Origin: Clostridia bacterium
GTDB lineage: Bacteria; Bacillota; Clostridia; UBA1212
Assembly (NCBI GenBank): GCA_017444825.1
Contig: JAFSVU010000054.1
Location: 1 to 64,000, forward strand
Direction: 5' to 3'
DNA length: 64,000 bases
In this document: positions 45,293 through 55,162 of the stretch, one piece after another
Numbering within the stretch: position 1 is the first letter of the stretch
Layout: each line of letters opens with the position of its first letter
Translations under genes and position numbers: made by a program
Notes under the pieces: model-generated
What the model was told of the DNA's origin: nothing
What the model saw: only the letters and a program-made list of their open reading frames with translations
The model's database searches: none

Positions 45293-46777
45293 ATGTCTGA
45301 TCTTCTGAAAATTTACGACAAATTCAAAGAAATTACAGAGAAAAGGGAACTGATCTTGGAAGGCGATGCGGTGCTTGCGGCCGTTTCCGGAGGCAGAGAT
45401 TCGACGGCCCTTCTTTTGCTTCTTTCACGCCTTGTGTCCGAAAAAACCAATGTGACCCTCGCGATGTTCCACTACAACCACTGTCTCAGGGGGGCGGAGT
45501 CTGACGGGGACGCGAGATTTGCCGAAGAACTGGCCCGAAAGCTCGGTATAGAGTGCTTCTCGGAAAGAGGGGACGTGGCCGGGTACGCCGCAAAGAACAG
45601 GCTGTCCATAGAGACCGCCGCCCGCGACATGAGATACGGGGCCCTGAGAAAATGTGCGGAGAGGATCAAAAAGGATACCGGGCGGAACGTCAAAATAGCC
45701 GTTGCCCACACCGCCGAGGACAGGGCGGAGACGGTATTCCTCAACATCGCAAGAGGCACCTCCGTCGACGGTCTTGAGGGAATAAAATACATAAGCGGCG
45801 ATATAATAAGGCCCCTTCTTGACTTCACAAAGGAAGACGTGGAGACCGTGTGCCGGGAGCTTGGCACCGGGTACAGGACCGACTCCACCAATTTTGAGAG
45901 GATCGGAAAGCGAAACATGGTCAGGCTGGACGTTTTTCCGATGATCAACGAAAAAATGGGCTGTGACATCACGGAGAGGCTCCTTTCGCTCTCAAAGCTT
46001 GCGGCGGAGGACGGGGATTATCTTTCCGGGGCCGCAGACGAGGCGTTTAAAGAATGCGCGACTCTTTCCGGAAACGGGGACGTGGTTCTGAGACCTGAAA
46101 GCATTGAAAAGCTTCATCCCGCTCTAAGGTCCAGGGTCGTGAGAAAAGCGATATCATTGGCGTCGGATGAAAAGGGCTTCAGACCCTACAAGGACTGTGT
46201 GTCGCTCGGAAGCGACACCGTGGCCAGAACATTGAACTTTATAAAAGGCGGCAGGGGGAGTCTGGAGCTGGGAAAAAACGTCTACTGCACAGGCTCTGCC
46301 GGGAAATACAGGATAACCGCCGGAGTTAAAGACCGCGGGACGGGGGAACCAATTGTCATCGACGGGCGCCTTCTGACCGGGGGCGGCACGGCCCGGGGCA
46401 GCGGAACGCTCAAGATCGTGATCGATACCCTGACCGGTGATGATATCGGAAAAGCCGTCAAAGAGGCGGCGGACTCCGGGGAAAAACAGACGGTATTTGA
46501 CCTTGACAGGCTCCTCGGACTGATCACTGACGGGGAGAGCCTTGTCGTAAGAGCTCCCGCAGAGGGGGACAGAATAAGACCTTTCGGTGCAGGCGGGGGA
46601 AAACCCCTGGGAAAATTTCTCACTGACAGAAAAATTCAAGCTGCGGAGAGGTATAATATCAAAGTGCTGGCGCTGGGAAAGAATGCGCTTCATGTTTTCG
46701 GCGTGAGGAGATCCGATGCGGCGCCTGTTACCGGAAGCACGGAGAGATGCGTGCGGATGAAACTCATAGAAGAATAG
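45293..46777 (+). CDS. tilS: tRNA(Ile)-lysidine synthetase
   Basis: Attaches lysine to C34 of tRNA-Ile(CAU). ATG 45293 with GGAAGGG upstream gives 494 residues. PP-loop SGGRDSTALL near residue 35, HYNHCLRGAESDGD, IAVAHTAEDRAETVF and LARGTS-like NIARGTSVDGLEGI are family hallmarks; the C-terminal domain includes GDRIRPFGAGGGKPLGKFLTDRKI. It precedes hpt and ftsH, as in Bacillus. Confidence 0.95.
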   Translation: MSDLLKIYDKFKEITEKRELILEGDAVLAAVSGGRDSTALLLLLSRLVSEKTNVTLAMFHYNHCLRGAESDGDARFAEELARKLGIECFSERGDVAGYAAKNRLSIETAARDMRYGALRKCAERIKKDTGRNVKIAVAHTAEDRAETVFLNIARGTSVDGLEGIKYISGDIIRPLLDFTKEDVETVCRELGTGYRTDSTNFERIGKRNMVRLDVFPMINEKMGCDITERLLSLSKLAAEDGDYLSGAADEAFKECATLSGNGDVVLRPESIEKLHPALRSRVVRKAISLASDEKGFRPYKDCVSLGSDTVARTLNFIKGGRGSLELGKNVYCTGSAGKYRITAGVKDRGTGEPIVIDGRLLTGGGTARGSGTLKIVIDTLTGDDIGKAVKEAADSGEKQTVFDLDRLLGLITDGESLVVRAPAEGDRIRPFGAGGGKPLGKFLTDRKIQAAERYNIKVLALGKNALHVFGVRRSDAAPVTGSTERCVRMKLIEE

Positions 46778-46787
46778 GAGCATGGAA

Positions 46788-47312
46788 ATGTACGAAAAAT
46801 GCGAAGAAGTCCTTATAAGCAGAGAGAGTCTTAACGAGAGAGTCGCTCAGCTCGGCGAACAGATCACAAAGGATTACGAGGGAAAAGAACTGATAGTCAT
46901 TGGCGTTCTCAGGGGATCGTTTATATTTCTGGCGGATCTGGTCAGGGCCATCAAGATGCCTCTCAGCCTCGACTTTATGATCGCGAAAAGCTACGTTGGC
47001 ACGGAGACGACGGGCGAGGTCAGGATCCTTAAGGACGTGGATGTAAAGATTGCCGGAAAGCACGTGCTCATAGTAGAGGACATCGTTGATTCCGGATTCA
47101 CGCTTTCCAAGCTTGTGGGCCACTTCGAGGGCAGAAATGCGGCCAGCGTAAAGATATGCACCGCTCTCAACAAGCCTTCCAGAAGGGTCGTAAAGGATCT
47201 GAAGGTGGATTACGTTGGTTTTGACGTTCCGGACGCCTTTGTGGTAGGCTACGGTCTGGACTTCAACGACATGATGAGAAATTTCCCGGAGATCAGGATA
47301 TACAAGCCCTGA
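46788..47312 (+). CDS. hpt: Hypoxanthine phosphoribosyltransferase
   Basis: Purine salvage enzyme making IMP or GMP from the base and PRPP; 174 residues. ATG 46788 is chosen over ATG 46782 because AGGAG is only 1 nt before the latter. Motifs: LRGSFIFLADL, the flexible-loop SYVGTETTGEV, the PRPP site VLIVEDIVDSGFTL and VDYVGFDVPDAFVVGYGLDF. Confidence 0.96.
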   Translation: MYEKCEEVLISRESLNERVAQLGEQITKDYEGKELIVIGVLRGSFIFLADLVRAIKMPLSLDFMIAKSYVGTETTGEVRILKDVDVKIAGKHVLIVEDIVDSGFTLSKLVGHFEGRNAASVKICTALNKPSRRVVKDLKVDYVGFDVPDAFVVGYGLDFNDMMRNFPEIRIYKP

Positions 47313-47388
47313 TGCCATTGGTTAATATATAAATTCCCGGGGGCTGCGGTCAAAAAGGCACCTGCCGGAGATCTGGAGGACAAACAGA

Positions 47389-49368
47389 TTGAAAAACGCG
47401 ACTAAAAGTGTTTCATTTTACATAATTCTGATAGCCGTGATCGTACTTCTTGTTATGGCGATAAGCAGCTTTATTCCGCTGCCGAGAATGCAGTACGGCG
47501 AGTTTATCGCACAGCTCAAGGCCGGTAAGATAGATACGGCGACACTCAAGGAGAACGAATGCGTCGTTACGCTCACCGAGGACGTGGACGTGCAAAGGGC
47601 CGGAAAAACGGTCACCCTGAAGAAGGGTACGAAGTACGGTGTGGACGTGGTTGCGCCGGGAGATTTCCAGCGTTTTATGACGGAGGCACTGGAAAATCCG
47701 GAGGAATATCCTGCGGGGTTCAAGTTTGACGAGACCCTGAGCCATATACCTGCCTGGGTGGAATACGTGCCGATGATAGCCATGATCGCCGTGATGTGCA
47801 TATTCATGTTCATCATTATCGGCCAGAACAACGGAAATTCCAAGATAATGACCTTTGCAAGGAGCAGGGCGAGACTCTACACCGACAGTAAGATCAAATT
47901 CGAGGACGTTGCCGGTGCTGAGGAGGAGAGGGAAGAGCTCGAGGAGATCGTGGACTTTCTCAAATACCCCAAGAAATATTTCGCTCTCGGAGCCAGAATA
48001 CCGAAGGGCGTTCTCATGGTGGGCCCCCCCGGAACGGGTAAGACGTATCTTGCCAAGGCCGTGGCAGGAGAGGCCAAGGTGCCTTTCTTCTCCATCAGCG
48101 GTTCGGACTTCGTTGAAATGTACGTGGGTGTCGGTGCCGCGAGAGTGAGAGACATGTTCGAGCAGGCGAAGAAAAACTCTCCCTGCATCATTTTCATTGA
48201 TGAGATAGATGCCGTGGGACGTCACAGAGGCGCGGGCCTTGGCGGCGGACACGACGAGAGAGAACAGACGCTGAACCAGATACTTGTGGAGATGGACGGC
48301 TTTGAAATGAATACGGGCATCGTGATACTTGCGGCCACCAACAGACCCGACATACTCGACCCCGCTCTCACAAGACCGGGCCGTTTCGACAGGAAGATCG
48401 TGGTGAACTACCCTGATATCTCCGCCAGAGAAAAGATCCTGGCCATCCACTCGAAGAACAAGAAGGTGGATCCGGAGGTCAGCTTTAAGGATGCCGCAAG
48501 AAACACAGCGGGATTTACCGCCGCAGATCTTGAGAACCTTATGAACGAGGCGGCGCTGCTGGCCGCAAGAAGAGGCGCTCCCGCGATCACGACGGAGCAC
48601 ATGAAGGAGGCCATCTTCAGAGTCTTAGTGGGCCCCGAAAAGCGCAGCCACGTGATGACAGACAACGAAAAGAAGCTCACCGCTTATCACGAAGCCGGAC
48701 ACGCCATCGTGATAAAGAGACTTTCCACCACCAGCAAGGTGGACCGGGTCTCCATCATTCCCGCCGGCTCCGCAGGCGGATACACTGCCCACAGACCTGA
48801 CGAGGACATCTCGTATTACACGTCGAAGCAGCTCTTCGAGACCATCGTGGTGGCTCTTGGCGGAAAGGCAGCTGAGGAGATCATTTTCGGCGACGTCAGC
48901 ACAGGTGCGTCTTCAGACCTTCAGAGCGCAAATTCCACTGCCATGAAGATGGTGACCAAGTACGGTATGAGCGAAGCTCTCGGCAATATGATCATGGACA
49001 CCGGCAGGGAGGAAGTATTCCTGGGAAGAGACTACGGCCACACAAGAACAGCCAGCGAGGAGCTCTCGTCGACTGTGGACAGAGAAGTAAAGAAGATCAT
49101 CGACAAGGCCTACGAGACCGCCAAGAAGATTCTCACCGATAATATGGACAAGCTGGAGCTTCTCGCCAAGACGCTTCTGGAAAAAGAGCGCATCGAAAAG
49201 GAAGAGTTTGACATGCTGATGGACGGCGCAGCTCCGGAGAATACTGAAGAGACAGTGTCCGGCGAAACCGCGGAAGAGACCGCCACCGTTGAAACGACCG
49301 AAGAGACCGCTGCAGGCGAAAAGTCCGAAGAGGCCGCTCCCGTTGAAACGACAGACGAAAATTCGTAA
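47389..49368 (+). CDS. ftsH: ATP-dependent zinc metalloprotease FtsH
   Basis: A membrane-anchored AAA protease of 659 residues that degrades unfolded and short-lived proteins. It starts with TTG at 47389, supported by GGAGGA 8 nt upstream. Helices at ~10-30 and ~125-145 flank an external domain; AAA core Walker A GPPGTGKT, Walker [32 protein letters not shown]; zinc site HEAGH. The tail from ~620 is a low-complexity Glu/Thr repeat. Confidence 0.97.
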   Translation: MKNATKSVSFYIILIAVIVLLVMAISSFIPLPRMQYGEFIAQLKAGKIDTATLKENECVVTLTEDVDVQRAGKTVTLKKGTKYGVDVVAPGDFQRFMTEALENPEEYPAGFKFDETLSHIPAWVEYVPMIAMIAVMCIFMFIIIGQNNGNSKIMTFARSRARLYTDSKIKFEDVAGAEEEREELEEIVDFLKYPKKYFALGARIPKGVLMVGPPGTGKTYLAKAVAGEAKVPFFSISGSDFVEMYVGVGAARVRDMFEQAKKNSPCIIFIDEIDAVGRHRGAGLGGGHDEREQTLNQILVEMDGFEMNTGIVILAATNRPDILDPALTRPGRFDRKIVVNYPDISAREKILAIHSKNKKVDPEVSFKDAARNTAGFTAADLENLMNEAALLAARRGAPAITTEHMKEAIFRVLVGPEKRSHVMTDNEKKLTAYHEAGHAIVIKRLSTTSKVDRVSIIPAGSAGGYTAHRPDEDISYYTSKQLFETIVVALGGKAAEEIIFGDVSTGASSDLQSANSTAMKMVTKYGMSEALGNMIMDTGREEVFLGRDYGHTRTASEELSSTVDREVKKIIDKAYETAKKILTDNMDKLELLAKTLLEKERIEKEEFDMLMDGAAPENTEETVSGETAEETATVETTEETAAGEKSEEAAPVETTDENS

Positions 49369-49393
49369 TGAAACGATAATGACTTAAAAAGTG

Positions 49394-49437
49394 ATGCGGA
49401 TCAAAGCGCTGCCTAAAGACAGGTCTTGGATCCGCAT
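49394..49437 (+). other. Long-arm hairpin upstream of recD2
   Basis: ATGCGGATC (49394-49402) and GATCCGCAT (49429-49437) form a perfect 9-bp stem, 20 nt before the recD2 start codon. No T-run follows, so it may affect recD2 translation or protect the ftsH mRNA end. Confidence 0.55.
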
Positions 49438-49456
49438 TGCTTGTAATTCTGATCTC

Positions 49457-51709
49457 ATGGATACACTAAACGGAATCGTAGAAGGAATAATATACGAGAA
49501 CGAGCAGAACGGCTACCGCATCATCGAGATCGAGTCGAGAGACGGGACTCTTGAGACTGTCACAGGCATAATGCCCCCTATTTTCAGGGGAGAGATCATC
49601 GAGGCGGAGGGCACGTGGGTCGAGCATTCCACCTACGGGAAGCAGTTTAAGGCCACGTCCGTGATGCTCCATCTCCCGTCCTCTGTGGACGGGATAAGAT
49701 CCTTCCTGGCCTCGGGACTCATTCCGGGCGTGGGGCCCGCATTGGCGTCAAAGATCGTAAAAGAGTTCGGCGACGAAACGTTTAACGTTATAGCCGAAGA
49801 TTACGAGAAAATTGCCAGGGTGCCCGGCGTCACCATGCGTAAGGCGGTCAAGATCAAGGAGGCCTTCGAAAAGCACCGGGAAAGCAGCGGAACTGTGATG
49901 TTTTTCGCCGGATTTGGCGTCAAGACAGGTGTGGCCATGGAGGCTTACCGCCGTTTCGGAGAGGGCGCAAAGGACATAGTCAGAGAGAACCCCTATTCGA
50001 TCATTGGAAAGGTAAACGGCTACGGATTTGCCACAGCCGACAGGATAGCGATGCAGCTGGGCTTCAGCTCGGACGACCCCGAGAGGGTAAAAGCATATAT
50101 TCTCCACATTCTCAGTCTTTCCTACGGAGAGGGCCACGTGTTCCTTTTCGCGGAGGACATAAGGAATGAGATCGCGGAGCACGTCGACATAAGCGGAGAG
50201 GAGTTTGAGGAGGCTCTCGGGGACCTTGCCGAGAACAAATATATCGAAAGGCAGAAGGTGACCCGGGCGGGGACCGAATGCGAGGCGGTATACCTAAGGA
50301 AGCTTTACGACGCAGAGCGTGGCATTGAGATAAAGCTCAAACAGTTGAAGGCGGTATCCCACGACGACGGGCTGAAAAGAGCCGAAAAGATGATCGGCTT
50401 CTTTGAAAAAGAAAACGATATAAAGCTCGACGACGAGCAGAAAAAAGCGGTGCTGACCGCCGCAAAGAACGGTGTTACGGTGATAACGGGAGGTCCGGGC
50501 ACGGGAAAGACGACCATCATCAAGGCGCTCCTCCGGATACTTTTGGACAAGGGCGTGAAAACGGTCCTCTGCGCGCCTACGGGAAGAGCCGCAAAAAGGA
50601 TGACCCTCGCCTGCGGTGAAGAGGCCAAAACGATACACAGGCTGCTGGAACCGGATTTCAGGAGCGCGGCTCTCGAGGGTGGAGCGGAGATCGACGACAG
50701 CACCATAGAGTTCAAACGGAACGAGGGAAACCCTCTGGACGCGGACTGCGTGATAGTCGACGAGATGTCCATGGTGGATACTCTCCTCATGAACAGCTTG
50801 CTTTGCGCAGTCAAACGCGGCGCTATGGTGGTTCTGGTGGGAGACAATAACCAGCTTCCGTCGGTGGGACCGGGAAGAGTTCTCAGGGACATAATCAGGT
50901 CAGAGCTTTTTGAAACTATAAAGCTTGAAAATATTTACCGCCAGGATCCGGACAGCCTCATATCCTACAACGCATACCTGGTGAACAACGGCAAAATGCC
51001 GGAAATGAACAAGGAGCGGGGCGACTTCTTCAGGATCAACGTCAGGACTCCGAGGGAGTGCATAGACACGCTGAGATCATTGGTGTCAAGAAGGCTTCCC
51101 GACACTTACGGCATAGATCCCTTCGAGGATATACAGGTGATCACACCCAACAGGAAGGGCCAGTGCGGCAGCACCGCATTCAGCTCTGAACTCCAGAAGG
51201 AGCTGAATCCTCCGCCGGAGAAGGGCAAAAACTACGAGATCAAGGGCATTGGCGAGACCTTTAGAGTGGGGGACTGCGTCATGCACACAAAAAACGACTA
51301 TGAGCTCGAGTGGACGGACTACGACGATCCGGCATTCGGGGGAGAGGGTGTGTTCAACGGCGAAATGGGGCGCGTTGAGGCCATCGATACAACGGCTCAG
51401 CTTGTCTACGTGCTGTTCGGCGACAACCACCTGGTCTGCTACGACAGGGACACCATCGGCGAGCTGGAGCTCAGCTACTCCATAACCGTCCATAAGAGCC
51501 AGGGCAGCGAGTTTGACTACTGCATAATACCCATCTGCAACGTCTCCCCGGCCCTCATGACCAGAAACCTGCTCTACACCGCCATTACAAGGGCTAAAAA
51601 GATGGTGGTGATCCTCGGAACCGACGAGGACATACGCCTGATGATCGAAAACAACCGGGAGGTGCGCCGCAACACCACGCTTTTCCGGAATTTTACGCTG
51701 GAACGGTGA
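49457..51709 (+). CDS. recD2: RecD2-type DNA helicase
   Basis: A 5'-3' helicase of 750 residues. The start is placed at 49457 because MDTLNGIVEGIIYENEQNGYRI matches family N-termini; no clear ribosome site precedes it, and a longer frame from 49391 has none either. Helix-hairpin-helix part (~95-190), Walker A GGPGTGKTT near residue 355, CAPTGRAAKRM, VDEMSMVD, GDNNQLPSVGPG, IYRQ and a C-terminal VHKSQGSEF...TAITRAKK. Lacks a RecB-binding context, as usual for RecD2 of Bacillota. Confidence 0.94.
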   Translation: MDTLNGIVEGIIYENEQNGYRIIEIESRDGTLETVTGIMPPIFRGEIIEAEGTWVEHSTYGKQFKATSVMLHLPSSVDGIRSFLASGLIPGVGPALASKIVKEFGDETFNVIAEDYEKIARVPGVTMRKAVKIKEAFEKHRESSGTVMFFAGFGVKTGVAMEAYRRFGEGAKDIVRENPYSIIGKVNGYGFATADRIAMQLGFSSDDPERVKAYILHILSLSYGEGHVFLFAEDIRNEIAEHVDISGEEFEEALGDLAENKYIERQKVTRAGTECEAVYLRKLYDAERGIEIKLKQLKAVSHDDGLKRAEKMIGFFEKENDIKLDDEQKKAVLTAAKNGVTVITGGPGTGKTTIIKALLRILLDKGVKTVLCAPTGRAAKRMTLACGEEAKTIHRLLEPDFRSAALEGGAEIDDSTIEFKRNEGNPLDADCVIVDEMSMVDTLLMNSLLCAVKRGAMVVLVGDNNQLPSVGPGRVLRDIIRSELFETIKLENIYRQDPDSLISYNAYLVNNGKMPEMNKERGDFFRINVRTPRECIDTLRSLVSRRLPDTYGIDPFEDIQVITPNRKGQCGSTAFSSELQKELNPPPEKGKNYEIKGIGETFRVGDCVMHTKNDYELEWTDYDDPAFGGEGVFNGEMGRVEAIDTTAQLVYVLFGDNHLVCYDRDTIGELELSYSITVHKSQGSEFDYCIIPICNVSPALMTRNLLYTAITRAKKMVVILGTDEDIRLMIENNREVRRNTTLFRNFTLER

Positions 51710-51712
51710 CAC

Positions 51713-52633
51713 ATGATCATTATTCATACCGCGCTCTATTTTGAGGCCGAAAAGGCAATCAAACATTACGGACTGAGGGAGATAAAGGACGTCGCTCTTC
51801 CTGTGAGACTTTTTAAAAACGGGGAGGGGAGCGTGGCGCTTCTTGTCTCCGGCACGGGAATGACCAATGCCATCATCTGCGTGTCCTCAGCCCTTACATA
51901 TCTTCGGGCAGGAAGAGGCGATCTGTTCATAAATTTCGGTATCGCAGGGGCGGCCCACGGCTCTGAAGGCATTTTGAAAACGGGAGAGATCGTGAGGGCG
52001 ATAAAGTGCTCTTCCCGGAACGGGCGGCCTTTTTATCCTGACGTGATATACAAAAGCTCCTTTAAGCTTGCGGAGGTTGTGACCGTCTTGGGACCTCTTG
52101 ACGAAATTTCGCATAAATACGGTGAAAACGGCCTTCCCGCAGTTTTAGATATGGAGCTTCACGGGGCCTTCACCGCGGCGAATATGTTTCTCGGGCCGGA
52201 GGCGCTCATTGGTTATAAGGTGGTATCCGATATGGCGGAAGAGACCCGTTCAAAGGGCGGGCTGATCGACCGGAACGATGCGGAAACCGTAGTTTCTTTG
52301 GCCTGGGACGGCCTTTTTGAGGAAATAGATCGCATCGGGAAAGAGGCGGCGGAGAGGCTTTCGGAAGAGGAGAGCGCGAAGACCATACCGGACGGCGCGG
52401 AGGAGGCATTCGGAGAGCTTTGCGAAAGGCTCAGGCTGACCTTTGCGGACCGGGAGATACTTAAAAACAGGATAAGAAGGGACGCTCTTTTAGGGATCCC
52501 TGCCGGTGAGAACGTGGAGAGGCTTCTTAAACTTCTGAAAGAACATGCACCAAAGACCCGTGAGGAGCGGGAACTGTTTTTCAAAAACGAGGTCATGAAG
52601 GACCCCTTCGAAGGCGGTGATCCCGTTGATTGA
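51713..52633 (+). CDS. Nucleoside phosphorylase-like protein
   Basis: A 306-residue protein of the PNP/UDP phosphorylase fold: VSGTGMTNAIICVSSALTYL (phosphate-site glycine motif), FINFGIAGAAHGS, and VLDMELHGAFTAANMF (MExxA-type nucleoside-binding acid). Residues 210-306 are a charged helical extension not typical of the enzymes. It overlaps the SPL gene and directly follows recD2 (3-nt gap). Its association with a radical-SAM SPL gene may mean it handles a by-product of radical chemistry such as 5'-deoxyadenosine or methylthioadenosine; this is inference. Confidence 0.75.
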   Translation: MIIIHTALYFEAEKAIKHYGLREIKDVALPVRLFKNGEGSVALLVSGTGMTNAIICVSSALTYLRAGRGDLFINFGIAGAAHGSEGILKTGEIVRAIKCSSRNGRPFYPDVIYKSSFKLAEVVTVLGPLDEISHKYGENGLPAVLDMELHGAFTAANMFLGPEALIGYKVVSDMAEETRSKGGLIDRNDAETVVSLAWDGLFEEIDRIGKEAAERLSEEESAKTIPDGAEEAFGELCERLRLTFADREILKNRIRRDALLGIPAGENVERLLKLLKEHAPKTREERELFFKNEVMKDPFEGGDPVD

Positions 52634-53657
52634 CGTTATCTATGCCGAAAGAGAAGTTCTCGGCTTGCCTTTTGCGGAAAAAGTGATATCAAGGATACCC
52701 GGCGCGGCGGTGGTGACGATCGACCGCTGGGAGGATCTCTTTTACAGAAAAAAGCAGAACTACGCTCTTCAAAAGAAGGAGAGAAAGCTGATCATAGGGC
52801 GGAACCGGGGAAGCTTCGTCATGGAGGGCTCGGGCAACTGCCAGAGCGGTGGCGCGGAGGTGTTCAAATACTGCTCCTTCGCCAAAAACTGCATTGGCGG
52901 CTGCGACTACTGCTACCTTCAGGGCATGATGCGGAGCGGGAATCTATTGGCGTTTGCCAATATGGAGGACTGCTTTAGTGAGGTGGAAGCCGTCATCGAA
53001 AAGGAGCAGGTGTCGGAAGACAAAAGGATGCTTCTCGCAGTGTCCTACGATAATGACGTCTACGCGCTGGAGGGACTCTTTGGCTACGTTAAGATGTGGT
53101 CGGATTTTGTGAATTCCAAAAAGCGGCCGGGCTTTACGGTGGAGGTGCGTACAAAGTGCGGCACAAAAAGCTTTATCGACCGGGCCGATCCCTCCTCCGG
53201 CAGTCTGGTTTTTACGTGGTCCGTATCGACCGGTGAGAACATCAGGCGTTTCGAACGGGTGACGTCAACTCTTGAGGCGAGGCTTGCGGCGGCGTCTTAT
53301 GCTCTGGACAGGGGCTTCAGAGTGCGGCTGGCTCTCGACCCGGTCATTGCGGCGGGAAGGGACTGGAAAGAGGGATACCGTGACCTTTGCGAGAGGATAA
53401 GCCTTCTCGGTATGGGCGAAAGGCTGGACGCGGTACTAACTGGCGGGTTCAGAATTCCTGCAGATTACCTTAAAATAATGCGGAGGAACGCTCCATGCTC
53501 CCCCGTTGCTTTTGATACGTATGAGGTCAGAAACGGCACCGCGGGCTACCCCGCCGAAAAGGAGAGGGCCATCTCGGAATACATCACGAAAGCGCTCACA
53601 AAGATCGCGGGCGTGCCGGAAGCAAGGATATTTAGCTACGACAAGGACGGAACTTAA
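52626..53657 (+). CDS. splB: Spore photoproduct lyase-family radical SAM protein
   Basis: A 343-residue radical SAM protein. The start is uncertain: TTG 52626 has AAGGCGG 8 nt upstream and is preferred over GTG 52617. The 4Fe-4S motif is C-I-G-G-C-D-Y-C (CxxxCxxC spacing as expected); the SPL pattern VIYAEREVLGLPFAEKVI at the start and SVSTGENIRRFERVTSTLEARLAAA in the middle support the family. SPL repairs the spore-specific thymine dimer; whether this copy does so or is a divergent relative cannot be decided here. Coupled to both neighbours. Confidence 0.82.
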   Translation: MIDVIYAEREVLGLPFAEKVISRIPGAAVVTIDRWEDLFYRKKQNYALQKKERKLIIGRNRGSFVMEGSGNCQSGGAEVFKYCSFAKNCIGGCDYCYLQGMMRSGNLLAFANMEDCFSEVEAVIEKEQVSEDKRMLLAVSYDNDVYALEGLFGYVKMWSDFVNSKKRPGFTVEVRTKCGTKSFIDRADPSSGSLVFTWSVSTGENIRRFERVTSTLEARLAAASYALDRGFRVRLALDPVIAAGRDWKEGYRDLCERISLLGMGERLDAVLTGGFRIPADYLKIMRRNAPCSPVAFDTYEVRNGTAGYPAEKERAISEYITKALTKIAGVPEARIFSYDKDGT

Positions 53658-53658
53658 T

Positions 53659-54354
53659 ATGAAGGTGTGTGTTGTTACAGGCGCAGACTCCGGTATCGGA
53701 AAGGCAGTCGCCTCAAAGCTTCTTGAAAAAGGGAACAAGGTATATTGCGCAGGCGGGCCGTCAGGATCCCCTTTTGAAAACAAAAATGGCGAGGCTGTGT
53801 GGCTTACTCTTGATTTCAGAATTGACGCTGACATAAAAAAGGTGGCTGAGGCGGTGAAGGAGCAGGCGGTGGACGTTCTCGTGAATGCGGCGGGCATCGC
53901 TTTTTACGGCCTTGCGGAGACCGTAAAACCGGACGATATTTCGGCAATGGCGGACGTCAACGTTAAAGCCCCTATCATGATCACTTCAATGCTGATGCCG
54001 AAGCTTAAAAGGGCGAAGGGCGCAGTCATAAATATATCCTCGGTCACGGCCCTGTCCTCCGCAAGTCCCCACGGGGCGGCATACGGCGCCACAAAAGCCG
54101 CTCTCACCTCATTCGGACGGAGCCTCTTTGAGGAGACGAGAAAGCACGGCGTAAGGGTAACCAATATCCATCCCGATCTCACCGACACGAACCTCTACAG
54201 AAACGCGGACTTTACGGTCACGGGCGACCCGGAGTCGACACTTTTTTCGGATGATATCGCAAAATACTGCGAAATCGTTCTCGGGGAGCGGGAGGGAATG
54301 TGCGTTGAAGAGCTCACCCTGAGGCCTCAGAAAAATATGATCGTAAAGAAATAA
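53659..54354 (+). CDS. Short-chain dehydrogenase/reductase
   Basis: A 231-residue SDR with N-terminal TGADSGIGKA (dinucleotide-binding glycines), NAAG, catalytic serine in NISSV and the YxxxK pair in AAYGATKAALT. Typical classical SDR length; substrate unknown. ATG lies one base after the SPL stop, with AAGGACGG upstream, and the trio ends in a terminator. Confidence 0.9.
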   Translation: MKVCVVTGADSGIGKAVASKLLEKGNKVYCAGGPSGSPFENKNGEAVWLTLDFRIDADIKKVAEAVKEQAVDVLVNAAGIAFYGLAETVKPDDISAMADVNVKAPIMITSMLMPKLKRAKGAVINISSVTALSSASPHGAAYGATKAALTSFGRSLFEETRKHGVRVTNIHPDLTDTNLYRNADFTVTGDPESTLFSDDIAKYCEIVLGEREGMCVEELTLRPQKNMIVKK

Positions 54355-54362
54355 AAAATTTG

Positions 54363-54388
54363 AAAGCCCCCGGTGAAGGAGGCTTTTC
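54363..54388 (+). terminator. Intrinsic terminator after the SDR gene
   Basis: AAAGCC pairs with GGCTTTT around a C/G-rich loop; T4CTT follows. Confidence 0.65.
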
Positions 54389-54432
54389 TTGTATCATAAA
54401 GACATTTAAGCTATATTGGCGTTTAGGTTTAT

Positions 54433-55140
54433 TCAGTTATATTCTCTCGCGAAAAGAAGCTTCACGTGCTCGTCGGTTATGAGAAGCTCCCCGGGGCTGT
54501 AAAGCGCCTTTGCCGCCGCGACAGCCTCAGGATTCTTGGACATTACGGATCTCATGAGCACAGGCCTTTCGCAATATTCCGAGAACTCGTCGACCTTGCG
54601 GCCTCCGCCTGCGATGCACGAGGCGTCGGTGTATTCCAAAAGATTTGAATTGTCCACCAGCGCGTCTATTTTGAGAAGGGTGGCTTCCTCTATTTCTCCG
54701 AAAATTTTGGCGGTGTCGGGGACAGCCTTCGTGAAGGGCCTGTAGGGGTTAAGCACGAAGAAAATGGTGTGATCCCGGGATGCGATATCGGATGCGTAAT
54801 AGCCGCAGGCTTTGGCTCCCAGATCGTCGCCTCCCACGTCGAGAATGACGTAAGTATCCCTGTCGGTGATGACGGGGCCCATCCTGCCGGTGAGGGCGGG
54901 AACGTCCACATTGGTGTTTGCGTAGAGCATGGTCTCAACGCTGATGCCAAGCTTCCTCAGGTCCTCCGCAGCGTCGGCGCTCCTGAAAAACGGGTTAATT
55001 ATATCCATGTCGATGAGGGCGACATTGGCATCGGGCTTCTGACGCTTGAGATCGATGGCAAAGTTGACGGCGACCTCGGTCTTACCGCTGCCGAAGTGGC
55101 CTGTGAAAATATATAAATGGGGTTTGTCGGAATAGATCAT
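54433..55140 (-). CDS. MinD/ParA-type (SIMIBI) P-loop ATPase
   Basis: A 235-residue protein with Walker A TGHFGSGKTEVAVNFA, switch region ALIDMDIINPFFRS, and VILDVGGDDLGAKA as Walker B. It resembles orphan MinD-like ATPases of Clostridia; partner and cargo are unknown. It lies 22 nt downstream of prmA on the same strand, with GGAGGC as ribosome site. Confidence 0.82.
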   Translation of the reverse strand: MIYSDKPHLYIFTGHFGSGKTEVAVNFAIDLKRQKPDANVALIDMDIINPFFRSADAAEDLRKLGISVETMLYANTNVDVPALTGRMGPVITDRDTYVILDVGGDDLGAKACGYYASDIASRDHTIFFVLNPYRPFTKAVPDTAKIFGEIEEATLLKIDALVDNSNLLEYTDASCIAGGGRKVDEFSEYCERPVLMRSVMSKNPEAVAAAKALYSPGELLITDEHVKLLFAREYN

Positions 55141-55162
55141 TTCAGCCTCCGGAACATTACTT

